A stretch of DNA of 64,000 bases from Glycine soja (taxonomy: Eukaryota; Streptophyta; Magnoliopsida; Fabales; Fabaceae), in assembly GCF_004193775.1 (NCBI RefSeq), contig NC_041005.1, forward strand, positions 8,992,501 to 9,056,500, read 5' to 3'. The notes under the pieces are model-generated. The model made no database searches. It was not told the origin of the DNA and saw nothing but the letters and a program-made list of their open reading frames with translations. Positions 12,870 through 24,800 of the stretch are shown piece by piece. The position numbers and the translations under genes were made by a program. Numbering within the stretch: the first letter of the stretch is position 1; every line of letters starts with the position of its first letter.

Positions 12870-13611
12870 AATTTGAGACTTAATAAATTGTCATGTTTTA
12901 CCAATGTAAAATATGTATTAGTTCATGAACCTAGTGACATACAACTTGTTAGTAGGCCAAAGTCTTACTTAATTAGATTCATACTTATGATAAAACTATT
13001 AAATTATGCTTCTTTTTCTCAATTTCTGTGGGTAAATTAAGAAATATAACCTGATATTTTATCCTAATTAATCATACAAACATAACAAAATTCCTGTGGG
13101 TATATTTTATCACATTAAATATGATTAATCACAACCAATTTTTTTTATACTTAATATATAAACCAAATCAATTAAAGATGTTGTGGCTATTCTTTAATTA
13201 ATTAAATCATATTAATCACTTAACATTAATTATTAATAAGAGCTAAACATTTACATAATATTCTAAATAATGTAAACAAATTGAATAACATTGCATAAAA
13301 ATATTCAAGATAACTTCACATGTATAAAATCATAAAATCATATACACAAAACTTCAAAAGTAAATAAATAATATATGCATATGATTATCCAATATTTAAA
13401 GCATATAAGCTTTTAACCAATTTAATGTGCATAAATTATTTAGCTTAATATTGCATCCTTAAATACCAAAATAAACATACAATTAATCTTAATAAATAAA
13501 TAATTCAAACACACTAAAAGGCACTTAACAACTCATATTTAAATCATATTGATTAACTAGAGAAATAATAAATTAATATGCTTTTTCCTACGGATGAAAA
13601 GATGGCCTTAT

Positions 13612-13615
<4 letters not shown>

Positions 13616-13667
<52 letters not shown>
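13616..13667. repeat. (TA)n microsatellite
   Basis: An uninterrupted TA run of about 52 bp inside the leader of the copia element, directly abutting the captured receptor kinase fragment. Confidence 0.97.
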
Positions 13668-13668
<1 letters not shown>

Positions 13669-13866
13669 TTTCCGTATACGTTGTTCATCTTCTTCTTTCA
13701 CCCCTTTGTTTCTCTCTCCTCCGACGACATCGCACTTCTCACTTTAAAGTTTGTCGTGGATGCCTTTGGCGACGCCGCTTTCTCTGACTGAAATGATAGC
13801 GATGCCATGCCAGTGGTTCGGCGTCACGTGCGCGAACATCTCCGGCCTCTCCAATAAGATGGGTTC
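13669..13866 (+). pseudogene. Captured N-terminal fragment of an LRR receptor-like kinase gene
   Basis: The plus-strand frame reads a hydrophobic signal-peptide remnant (LFIFFFHPFVSL), then SSDDIALLTLKF, FGDAAFSD, a TGA where the family has Trp, then NDSDA. After a small frame change it reads CQWFGVTCANISGLS. This order, signal peptide, D-x-x-ALLxLK, SDWN(D)xD, PCxWxGVTC, is the N-terminal cap (LRRNT_2) of plant leucine-rich-repeat receptor kinases. The LRRs themselves are absent; the sequence reverts to unrelated DNA after about 13866. G+C is well above the surrounding retrotransposon leader, and the piece is antisense to the element. It looks like host sequence picked up by the retrotransposon and since decayed. 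Confidence 0.75.
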
Positions 13867-13995
13867 ATGACTCATTAATGTCATCGTGAGCAAAATAAGT
13901 AGCACAGAGGAGAACCCGAAGGTTTCCAACCATATCAAATAGAACAACGTTACTCACGTATAGTTCCAAAACAGAAGCAAGATAGAGGCATACAA

Positions 13996-14007
13996 GCTTT
14001 GATACCA
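13996..14007 (-). promoter_or_regulatory. Primer-binding site of the copia element (initiator Met tRNA)
   Basis: On the minus strand, three bases after the 5' LTR, TGGTATCAAAGC differs at one base from the canonical TGGTATCAGAGC complementary to the plant initiator methionine tRNA 3' end. Confidence 0.85.
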
Positions 14008-14009
14008 TT

Positions 14010-14466
14010 TGTAAACAAATATACAGATATTGATCTAAACATGCAAATGAATTGAAAATGTCATATTCAGATTAAACAGCGAAAGCTAAATAGTACAAGC
14101 GTACCTCCAGCCATTGCAGATCAAACACGAAGTGACGCAAGCGCGAACCCGTAGTTAGCTTTGTTTTTCCAAACCTTTATTCACTCTAAATAGATGATGT
14201 ATTTTTCTTAATAGAGAAGTAGGTTTGGTGATACAAAACTGAGAGCACCTCATCCTATTTATAGAGTCTGTCCATCCCAGAGCTCAATCAATTCGTTATC
14301 AGGTTTAAGGATAAGGACATGAGTTTGTTACTAAACGTTGCAAAGATAAAGATTGAACATGGGAGAAAAATGGGATAGATTCAAAAAATAAATTTCCAAA
14401 AAAATTGCAACAGACCAAAATAAAAAACAGTTGAAACAGAATGTGGGCCATCCGAAAATTCCATCA
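14010..14466 (-). repeat. 5' LTR of the copia element
   Basis: It begins TGATGGAATTTTCGG on the minus strand and ends in ACA before the primer-binding site. A TATTTATAG sequence (minus CTATAAATA) at about 14250-14265 is a plausible TATA box of the LTR promoter. Confidence 0.93.
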
Positions 14467-17357
14467 GACTTAGTATTTTTTTCATAAATTTCAAACGTCT
14501 CCATTGTGTTTGTGTGTCTCTATATTGTATTTTATACAATACAATAGCATATATGTCTTTATAGAAAGATTGTATTTTCCGTCGCTTGATAAGCAATGGG
14601 ACCAAAATGAAGTAACCAAGTACATCACGAAACCTTAGAAAGGATCACGTAACTCTGTCCCTTGCTTTTCGGGCAAAAAGCAATAGCAATCAGACAAGTG
14701 TCCCTTACCAATATCATATAGAACAAGGAGCTTCAGCTTAGTACAGATTAGTGATACATCTTTTAATTTAATTTAATTTAATTTATAAAGGGTGCAATGT
14801 TGTGTCGGGATATGGCCAATTCTGAAATCATTCAAATTCAAGAAGAATATACGATCCTTTTCTCTTACCTGGTAGTGCTTGCACGCATATAATTTGGTTC
14901 GCACTACACACACAGTTGAGTTGGATGATCAAATCCTCCTAGAACCAAACACACGGCATATGTCAAACTATTTACACGTAATTATCTTGTTGTTTTTAAA
15001 TACATAAAAAATAGATTTAGACTGAGCAGGGAAAATTGATAGACCCTCCCACTCTAAAAAATAAGATTAAAAAAATCGAAAGAAAGAAAAATATCAATTA
15101 AAGTTTGGGCTAACTACTATCCTTTTCCATTTTGATTTGCTTTTGAGCTGCAGCTTTTTGCCCATCTTTTTTTTTTTGTCTCTATTTGAAAAAAATGATA
15201 TGTTATTGTATTTTCTTAAAAAATATAAATATTCTCTTTTTTAACTGTTAGTAGTTTCGTTGTGTTTTTTCTTCTTCCAAGAATTGGTCACATTAGGGCT
15301 ATTACATTTTGGAAATACTATGTGGTCATATCAGACAACGTTGCTTACGATGAGATGGTTACATTGTAAATACTTAGTTAATATTTTCTTTATTTCTCGC
15401 TTCTTGTTACTTTATACTATTATTTACATAGATGAATATTATGTTGGTCCGAATATCTCTTAATTAAAATCTAAGGTTGAGAAGGGAGACTAAATGGTGA
15501 CCCGAAATATTACCTACAAATTTTCGACTTCTCTCTTCAACTTTTTTTTCTCTACAAAATGGATTCTGCCATTGAAGAAGTGTCTATTATGAAACATTTT
15601 CCGTAAGTGAAGGTGAGACGGTTCACGGTGATATTTAAATTCCCAGTTTCCCATGATGATGAGCATGGAATCTTTAAATGCACAAGTAGTAGTAGTGCTA
15701 TGTTGGTGTTGATGACGTGCCACAATATGCAAATTCCATTCCACAGTATAATGATAATATTTAAGTGTCACGTTTGTGGTTGATTAAATGCTTATTATGC
15801 CCCCATCGATCGTGCGCATTACGTTCACACTATTCTCAAAATTCCAACTCGTGTTGATCTCTCATTAAAGATTTCCTATCGATTATCGACCAAATGCTAC
15901 TAGACCCTAACTTAGTTTAATTTGCAGCCATTTAAATTGCCGATGCAATAATTCCAGTTACACACCAAAATATGGAGAAAACGACAGCGTTTTTTGTTGT
16001 TACATCTCATCCAGTTATACTTACCACCAGGTCTTACTTGGAATCATCAAACTTATTATTATTATTATCATAAAGTCGAATTTAAGCTGAGGCTACATTC
16101 ACATATTATTTGGAAGACAAAACATGTGCCATTGCCAATATAAATGATGATTTGTTTCAATTTGCATTCCAAATCTCACTTTCGTCCGCTGTGTGTGTCT
16201 ATATTAGTATTTTTAAAACTGGAAATATAAATTTTTAAAAATTTCCAAATTATTTCTACTTTGGTATTTTAAATTTTATTTCCAAAAAAATACTAATTAT
16301 TTCTTAAAAACAACTGGGGGTATTTATTTTAGCAGGTGAAGCCCCGTTGCCACGGATGGGCCTCACTAGAGGATAGTAAGTCTAAAATGCAGCCGGAAAA
16401 AAACAAAAAAAATAAAAATGGTCCTTAATTTATGCAAAAATTCAACAAAATACCAATGCATGCCAATCTTGCCAAAGGTTCGGCGAGAGGATTTATTGCC
16501 ATTATGATTCACTAGTTGAAAAGACGCACTCTGCGCCTTGTGTCTTTGAATGTTTGATTTTAGTTACATGTAGTTGTAATTAATTGACATGTTAAAAAAC
16601 TATTAGACATTAATTATTTATGATTGTGAGTAATTTTTAAAATTAGTTAAAATATAAATTAGAAATAATAAATGTGTATATTAAGATAATTTTTCTTTAT
16701 TAATAGTTATAAATTATAGATAAAATTAAATTTATAATTGCATTCTTAAGATATATTAAAGATTTTTCATTTTTCAAACTTTTTGTCATTAATTTAATTA
16801 ATCAATAATATAATTGTTATGTATTTGGTTATAATGATTTCATATTATTTTTAAAAAAACATAATTAAAATCAATTTAGTTATTTCATAAATTACTCGCT
16901 AAATTGGAATTGTGATTGACTCGTTTTGATGAAATCTTGTAATTTGGCCCTAATTGTGGAACATGCCAACAAAGTCTTTCTTTTTAAATAAAATATATAT
17001 ATTAATTTTCATGCACTGTATGAGTGAAAAAAAAATTACATCTTCAACTAATTAGAAATTATGGTAAATATGAATTTTAAAGTGTTTATTATTAAAGTGA
17101 ACGAGATTATTATATGTAACTTTATGATTAAGTAATAGTTTATATTATCAATACATACACTATTTACTCTTATATATAAATTTATATAAGTTTTATTTTA
17201 TTTCATGCGATGAAATGTGATAAAATGACAAAATATTTTCTTCAGGAAACATTAGGAAAATAATTTCATTTTTTTCTTTTAACTGTTACTTGATATGAAG
17301 AAATTTTCAATTCTAGTTCAACTACTTTTTAAGAATCTCATTTAAGAATATGATTTC

Positions 17358-17360
<3 letters not shown>

Positions 17361-17407
<47 letters not shown>
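17361..17407. repeat. (AT)n microsatellite
   Basis: Uninterrupted AT run of about 47 bp. Confidence 0.97.
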
Positions 17408-17409
<2 letters not shown>

Positions 17410-19715
17410 GGCAAATATGAGGATAGATCTCAAATCACAATTAGTGTGAATGGAAAATTTAACTAGATAAATCAATTCAACAAAAAAAAAGATCAATCTT
17501 TGTGGGTACCAAAAGTGTTATATATTATATAATAATAATAATAAAAATAAATAAATAATAAAGCTTGAAGGTGTAACAAATATTATTGATACAAGTAATT
17601 TGACATCTTAATTAAGATCTACAATTCAATTTTTGGCATATCTATGAAGTTATAAATGGAAATATAACTTTACTTTAAAATAGACAGTGTGAGAAAATTG
17701 AGTTAGATGTTAAATAAGAAATTCATATATCTTTAAGTTTAATCAAGTAATTGAGTATAAGTAATTATTATACTGAAGTTAAAGTTAAATTCTTTGAGTA
17801 GAACTTGAGTTCAATTCTTAGAAAAATAATTTTTGTTATCAAACTCTACTTATTTTTCAACTGAATTTTAAATTAGTCAGAATTTCTTTCTATATCTTTA
17901 AGTTAACAAAAAATAAAGAAGCTTGAAGGTGTAAATTTTGATAATGAAAAAATTAAGAACTGTTTAAGAAAAAATGCTAATAAAAAATGTATTTTTAGTA
18001 ACTAAAATAATTTTTAATTCATTTATATCCAAATCTTCTACAGAGAAAAACAAAACATAACGAATATAGGAAATAATATTAAAAATAATAAATGCTGAAT
18101 CACGTGCAAGGAAGATTGTGAAAGGTCACTGACTTACGGTCATGTGCTACACTCTTTTTCTTTTTGGATAACGGGGAGTTTACACTCATCTTTTTTACTT
18201 TAGGCTCAGTATAATAATTAATTAATTAATTATTATATCATTGCATCTCCCAAGCATAACAATCACGTCTGTGTTTTATGCTTATGATGACGTCATCCCC
18301 ATAGATACGATTCTGTCCTCCGAGAGCTACGTTTTGCATACGGTTAAGAATACGGAGGATCTACTTCTGTACTCCGTACTCACAGGATAAACAAATTAAA
18401 TAGCGAACTTCGTATTCGAAGTACATCACCAACTTTAATAGGTAATAGGTGCATGTTTTGTTTGGTTTGAAGTTGAAAATTTGATTTTAGATAAAATTTA
18501 ATATATTTGGTTTTATATTTAAAAAATTAAAATTTATTCAGAATTTAGAATTAATTATGAATTGAAGTGAATTTTAATATTTTTGTGTTAGATAAAAAAT
18601 TATATTTAATTTTACTTTTAATTTGATCTTATTGAAAACATCTAATTATAAATATATTATTTCAAAATCAAATTTGTAAAATTAATTCAATTTAATAACA
18701 ATTTTAACAACATTCATCTACACAAACATTATGTATTTAGTTCCTGTTATTACATGTGATCGTATGATACTACTGATTGTGTGTTTGTATCAAGTATTTT
18801 TGGACTGAATCGATAGATTAGTAGTTAAATCATATAAATGGGTACATGTAAACATAAAAATTTGTAGTTGTGTGCATACATACTATTTGTTTTATGATTC
18901 TTTTCCCTTCGTTCATGATTTTATTTTTTCTTATTTCAGTCATAAACTTGATCACCTGGCCTAATCAAACTTGAATATGTTTGAATTATTAAAACATTTG
19001 GAAAAGTAAGCCAGTCTAACTAATTAGTATTGATTAGTTCAAATCGAAATATGTTATAAATTTAACTCAATTTCACCTGTATATATTCACCTTATTGTAA
19101 AGTGTAAACTGTGGGGGAGGCCTTCGAAATATGTTTGTATATATTTACCTTATTATAAATCTGACCTAATTTCACAGGTATATATTCATAACCGATGTAA
19201 GAAGACTTTCAGAATCGATGTAGAAAATAATTTTTTTTTAGTAGTGAAAGGACAAAGGATGAAAGCATCACGAGAAAAAAGGAAGAGCTTCTTGGCTTCT
19301 TTGAGAATTAGAAGAAAGCTTGTTAATCCAAAATGATAAGGACTTGAAATTTTTGTCCTCTTCGCAAACATAACGCTCCATACCACATACACAGCTTAGA
19401 TGGTTCTTTCTATCAGCCCTTTTTATTGTTGCATTGCATGGGTAGCGACTAACGAGTACTTTACAGTGACATGACATACAAATATAGCAATAGTTTTTAT
19501 ATGCATTTGTGTTTGATTGAGAGGAAAAAAAATTGAATAGATGAAAATAAAAGAGAAAGTAAAAATAAATGAGAAATAAAATGATAAGTAAATGTATTGA
19601 AGAGGAATAAGAAATAACTTAAGAGAGATACAGAAACAGAAAAAGTGATAAATAGATCAGTTAATCTCATCAATTCTCGAATTATTTCTTTTCATTTTCT
19701 TACTTATCAAACATT

Positions 19716-19939
19716 TCTATCTTATTTTCATTTCACCAATATTATTTCTGCCAGTAGTTCCAAACCCAACGTCAATACCTTTCTAATTCTCTTTGTGGAG
19801 AAAGAAAATTGGAGTTAGGCGATGGAATCTATCTTATTTTCATTTCACCAATATTATTTCTGTCAGTAGTTCCAAACACAACGTCAATACCTTTCTAATT
19901 TTCTTTGTGGAGAAATAAAATTGGAGTTAGGCAATGGAA
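19716..19939. repeat. Two-copy tandem duplication, 112-bp unit
   Basis: Copy 1 is 19716-19827 and copy 2 is 19828-19939. Both run from TCTATCTTATTTTC to GGAGTTAGGC(G/A)ATGGAA with only a handful of differences, so the duplication is fairly recent. Confidence 0.9.
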
Positions 19940-21858
19940 TGGAAATAATCCATTTTATTTCATTATGTTTCATTCATATTTTTACAAACTAAATAAAAGA
20001 ATAATTTCCTCCTCCCCTCCATTCTACCTTTTACCACTAATCCAAACATGAACTTAGTTAAAAGTTAAAAATGAATTAGGCTGTTTTTATTTTGGAACAA
20101 GCAATTAAAAAAAATAAACATATAGATAAAAAAATGAAAGAATTTTTTAACTAGTTTCAAGAGTAATATGTAAAATACAGATTTAAAAGAGAGAATATTA
20201 ATCAAGAAAAAAGAGAAAATAATAGTTTCATTCTTCAAGTTTTTCATTTTTTGAAGCAAATATTTTTAATTTTTATCGTTTGATGGTGCATTTCATACAC
20301 ACTAGCATTATAACTGGGCTAATCCAACGGTGACCAATGCAAATTTTAATATCGTTAATAAAGTAAGTTTTAAGAGAAATAATTTTACTTTAAATAAGAG
20401 AGATATCTATCCTTTTGACCAATATATGTGACAATTTTTCTTTATAAAAATTAATAACAAATATTTTTCTGATTAATGAGCCTAAAACTTGAGCTTTAAT
20501 AGCTTTACCTTAATTAGGTCAATCTTGCATTGTAATTATAAAAAAAAACCTTAACCATTTCAAACTACAATCTTTTTATATTTTCATATATATTTCTCTT
20601 AATTCTTTGTCTCTCTCAGTATACGTTATTTTATTATAATAAAATTTATATTATTAAAAATGTATATTCATTATGAATCTAGTTTTAAAAAATAAATATT
20701 TTTATGTAGTATAGAGTAAAATACTAATACTATAGAAACATAATGGGTAAATTTTTGGTAGTTGTAAAGCATTATTCTCTTGTGGTTAATATTTTTATGT
20801 GATATTTTTTCATTTAATAATTAATTAATTTATAATTGAAAAATTTAAACATTTAAAAATATTCATATATAAAATTTATAATAAATAAAAACGAACATAT
20901 TAATTATATTTTAGATTTATGATAAATAAATTATATTTTGATATAATAATATTTTTAATTATCGATCGTTTCTTTTAAAATTACTGAAATTCATGTTAAA
21001 AGTAAAAATTGAGAGAGATAATATGTTTTAAAAATGCTCTTGTTGAATAAAATCTTTTAAAAATACCCTGTTAAAAATTACAATTGATTATATATAATAA
21101 ATTTATTAATTTTTATAATAATTATTTGTGATCCGTAACCGCCATAAATGTTAGTAACACATTTTGTGATACATACTCCGTTCATTCTTTTTTGTTAATT
21201 GACATTTATTACTTTATGAATTTTATAGCTATTAAATACATGGTAACCAATAATAAATCAAAAATTAAAAATAAAAAAAAGAAGTGTATTTATGAGGAGT
21301 TACAAGCTCTATTCAAATATAAAACTGAATTTATCTTGAAAAATAAAAACAGAAAAGAGCAAGACTGCAAGAGAGATGGACAAAAAGCGTGGGTCGCGAA
21401 CGAGATCTGAAACCACCATGATGCACGAACAATTTAAATTTTAATTCAATTAAGCACATAAATTAGTTAAAGCATGGTAGAAGTATTACTGAAGAATAGG
21501 AGTAATAGAAATAGTAATTCATCAGATAAAAAAAAAAAGAATGAAAAGAAAAATAAATAGGGAAAAGCGAGGAGGAGTGCAAGGTGGCAAGGAAGAAGGA
21601 GGTTGAGAAAAAGCCAAAACCGAACAAACAGAGCAAACAGCACCGCTTTTGTATTCATTCATTCTCTCTCAGTCACTGCAAACCCATGAAGAACCCCACA
21701 CTCCGAGGTTCGAGTGTTCCTTCATCTTATTGTTCTTAACATAACTGTCGAACCAACCTACCTTATATAATAATAATAATTATTATAACTATACGCTGTT
21801 TTGTTATTATATTCAATATCATTAATAATAATAACGTGTAGAAAGAAGAGGAGGATCA

Positions 21859-24800
21859 ATGCAGAGGCGCAACAACACGGTTGTTCCATTGGGCATGCTC
21901 AGAAGGTTTCTCGGCGCATCAGTATTCTCAATAGTTGTCACTTCTTTCTTCTTTGTTCATGTTCACGTTTCTCCTTCACCTTCTGATCACAAGTTCAATG
22001 ATAAGATCCTCTCGGTTTGTCTCTTCTCTCTATCATTCCTCTGTTTTACTCTCTTTTGTCGCAGAACAAAAATAAGAAGTTTGTTTTTTTAAGGCACTTC
22101 TTGTTGCTCCTGGAGGTTCTAGAAATCTCCGTGATCTCCTCTAACTGTGTTTAGAATGGGTCTGTTTTGAGGTTTTCTTCTTTTAAAAGCTTCGATTTTC
22201 AGTGTATTGTTGAGTTGAACTAGACTGTCATTTGCGCATACAAATATGGGAAGTGTGGGAGTTTGGCTTTCTGGAATTTAGTTTTGAATATTTTGATGGC
22301 TTGGTGATCAAAGTTCCATTTTTTATTGTTTTTGTGAAATTCTAAATTTGACAGTTTCGTGACCCGCAAAGCTGGACTCGAGAACTCGTTCCGCCTCATC
22401 TATCCAAGGCTCCACTCTCTGTTCCCAAGGTTTTGTATTTCCAATTCCAATCATTATTCCCTTTGAACTGATTTGTTGATCTTTCTGTTTGTGGATGCTG
22501 AGAATGTGACTGAGAAATGAAATCAATCCACTAGGTAGTGATCCCAATGTAATACTTTTTTTTTTCTTCACATTTTTTGAAAAAAATCTTTTAAGATAAA
22601 TCAGAGATAAGTGTTACCCTTTTTTTCACTAACTGGTTTTAGTAAGTTGCTAATTATTATTGGAAAACCATCACAAATGCAGACGTGTATTTATATTCAT
22701 TAATTTCCTTGCTTCTTCTTTTTTTTTTTTTCCGTCAATCAGAGGAGTGTTTCTTCTTTGCTAATTGCATTTCTGTGGGGAGTTTCTTATTTTATTTGGT
22801 TTAGTACTTGTCAGCTATGTTGGGGTGTCATGTATCTTAGCTGATATATTTTATATTCTGCAAAGCAATTATGTGCTTTTTCTTTGTTTTCACTCCTTTA
22901 GTTCTGTAGTTGAAGGATTCAAGAAAGGATTCAGACTACGAGAAACTGTGGAAGCCTCCATCAAATCATGGGTTCATACCCTGTACAAAGCCTACTCCTA
23001 ATTACTCAAGTAAGAAACTTGAACTTGTGTAGCAATTTGTAAGTTTGATTGTTTTAATCAGTCCTTAAATCAAGTGTAACTGTTCATCCAGCTCCTGGAA
23101 GGTCACGTGGTTACCTTTCTGTTCATACAAATGGAGGGCTAAACCAAATGCGTACTGGGGTGAGTTCTCTCTCTTAAAATTCTCTCATATGAAACGTTTA
23201 GTTTTAGTGTCAGCTACTCAGCTTTTCCATTTTGAATTTTTAACTTCTTATTTGATTGTTGTTAGATGTTAGAAAGTTCTCCATCTGTTTAGTTGCCGAG
23301 AATTTATAATTCCATGTTACTTCAAGACAAAAAAGATTGCTAAAATGCCTAATTGATGACAAAAGTCTTGAATTTAGAGAACATCACTAATTCACTAGTA
23401 AAATAGTCACTTTTGGATGCTCTTTGAAGCTTTATCATTGTATTGCTACAAGCTGAAAGTTTGTTGCCTCAACTACAGATATGTGATATGGTAGCTATAG
23501 CTCGTATCATAAATGCCACTCTTGTAATCCCGGAACTTGATAAAAAGTCATTTTGGCATGATACTAGGTAACTTTTGAATTCTGTTTGAGATCTATTTTT
23601 CTACTATAGTTCTCTATTTTGGATTTTACATGATTATATTTTATTGTCTTTTGTTTGATTTGCAGCAATTTCTCTGATATCTTTGATGAAGAGTCGTTTA
23701 TTAGTTCTCTAGCTAATGATATAAAAATCATTAAGAAGCTTCCCAAAAAACTGGTTAATGCAACCAAAATTGTCATGCAATTCAGAAGCTGGTCTGGCAT
23801 GGATTACTATGAGAATGAGATTGCTGCCTTGTGGGATAATTTCAAAGTATGTTGTTTGTTTGAAATCTGTAGGTGTATACGTTACTATGTTATTATCCAT
23901 CTATTTACCTTAACTCCTAACTACTATACGACCATCTTATCTTTGATAACCTCTAAAGGTAATTCGAGCTTCCAAATCTGATTCTCGGTTAGCAAATAAC
24001 AACCTGCCTCCAGAGATTCAGAAGCTTCGCTGCCGTGCATGTTATGATGCTCTTCGTTTCTCTCCACACATTGAAAAAATGGGAAAAGTATATAAGTAGA
24101 TATTAACTCTTATTGACTTCTTTGATTGCTTTCTCATTGTGTCCTTACTTTAGGATTCTTTTTCTTTTCCAAATACTTTTTGGATCATTGTAGATATTGG
24201 TGGAGAGGATGAGGTCATTCGGCCCTTATATTGCATTACATTTACGTTATGAGAAGGATATGCTTGCATTTAGTGGGTGCACACATGAATTATCTGCAGT
24301 TGAGGCTAAAGAGCTATGGATTATCAGGTATCAATGCTTCAAACTGATTAGTTGAAATCTCTTGTCTTTTCCTGATATCTGATGTTTGAAAATTACCATC
24401 GTGGTCTAAATTTGTAGACAGAATACTACTTATTGGAAAAGAAAGTATATTAATCCTATAGAAGAGAGGTCCAAAGGTTTTTGCCCCTTAACTCCAAAGG
24501 AAGTTGGAATTTTTCTTACTGCTCTTGGATACCCATCAAACACACCAATATATATTGCTGCTGGGGAGATATATGGGGGTGAGTCCCATATGACTGACCT
24601 GCAATCCCGCTATCCATTGTTAATGAGCAAGGTAAGCAATTAAAATAATTTGTTGTTGTATATTGGTGAACGTTGATAAAAAATCTTATGAACAGATTTT
24701 CTTTCAATGAAGTTTATTGCCATATTGAGTAACAAATAACAATAAAATGAGGTATTGATGGGAAAGGCTTGTACGTTGTCTCATCTACTATATGATGACA

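Larger units (their letters stand above)
12870..13995 (-). other. Long leader of the copia element
   Basis: Between primer-binding site and gag lie about 1.1 kb: a very AT-rich stretch (12870-13600), a TA microsatellite and a GC-richer captured gene fragment (13669-13866). No other coding frame was recognised. Copia leaders are usually much shorter, so most of this may be acquired sequence. Confidence 0.6.
8021..14466 (-). mobile_element. Full-length Ty1/copia retrotransposon, decayed, minus strand
   Basis: Two direct repeats, 8021-8484 and 14010-14466, flank a copia internal region. The target duplication GACTT is perfect at 8016-8020 and 14467-14471. The 5' LTR is the right-hand one; a primer-binding site for initiator-Met tRNA follows it and a polypurine tract precedes the 3' LTR. 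Domain order on the minus strand is gag with zinc knuckle, protease, integrase, reverse transcriptase, RNase H, which defines Ty1/copia. By hand count the LTRs differ at about 50 of 455 aligned bases, mostly transitions, so this is an old insertion. The leader between PBS and gag is unusually long (about 1.1 kb) and holds a captured host gene fragment. Confidence 0.95.
14472..21650. other. AT-rich intergenic region, no gene recognised
   Basis: About 7 kb with short spurious frames only. Visible structure is limited to a TA microsatellite (17361-17407) and a 112-bp tandem duplication (19716-19939). A G+C-richer patch near 16340-16540 has no recognisable coding or RNA signal. The last part (from about 21100) would hold the promoter of the O-fucosyltransferase gene. 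Confidence 0.5.
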
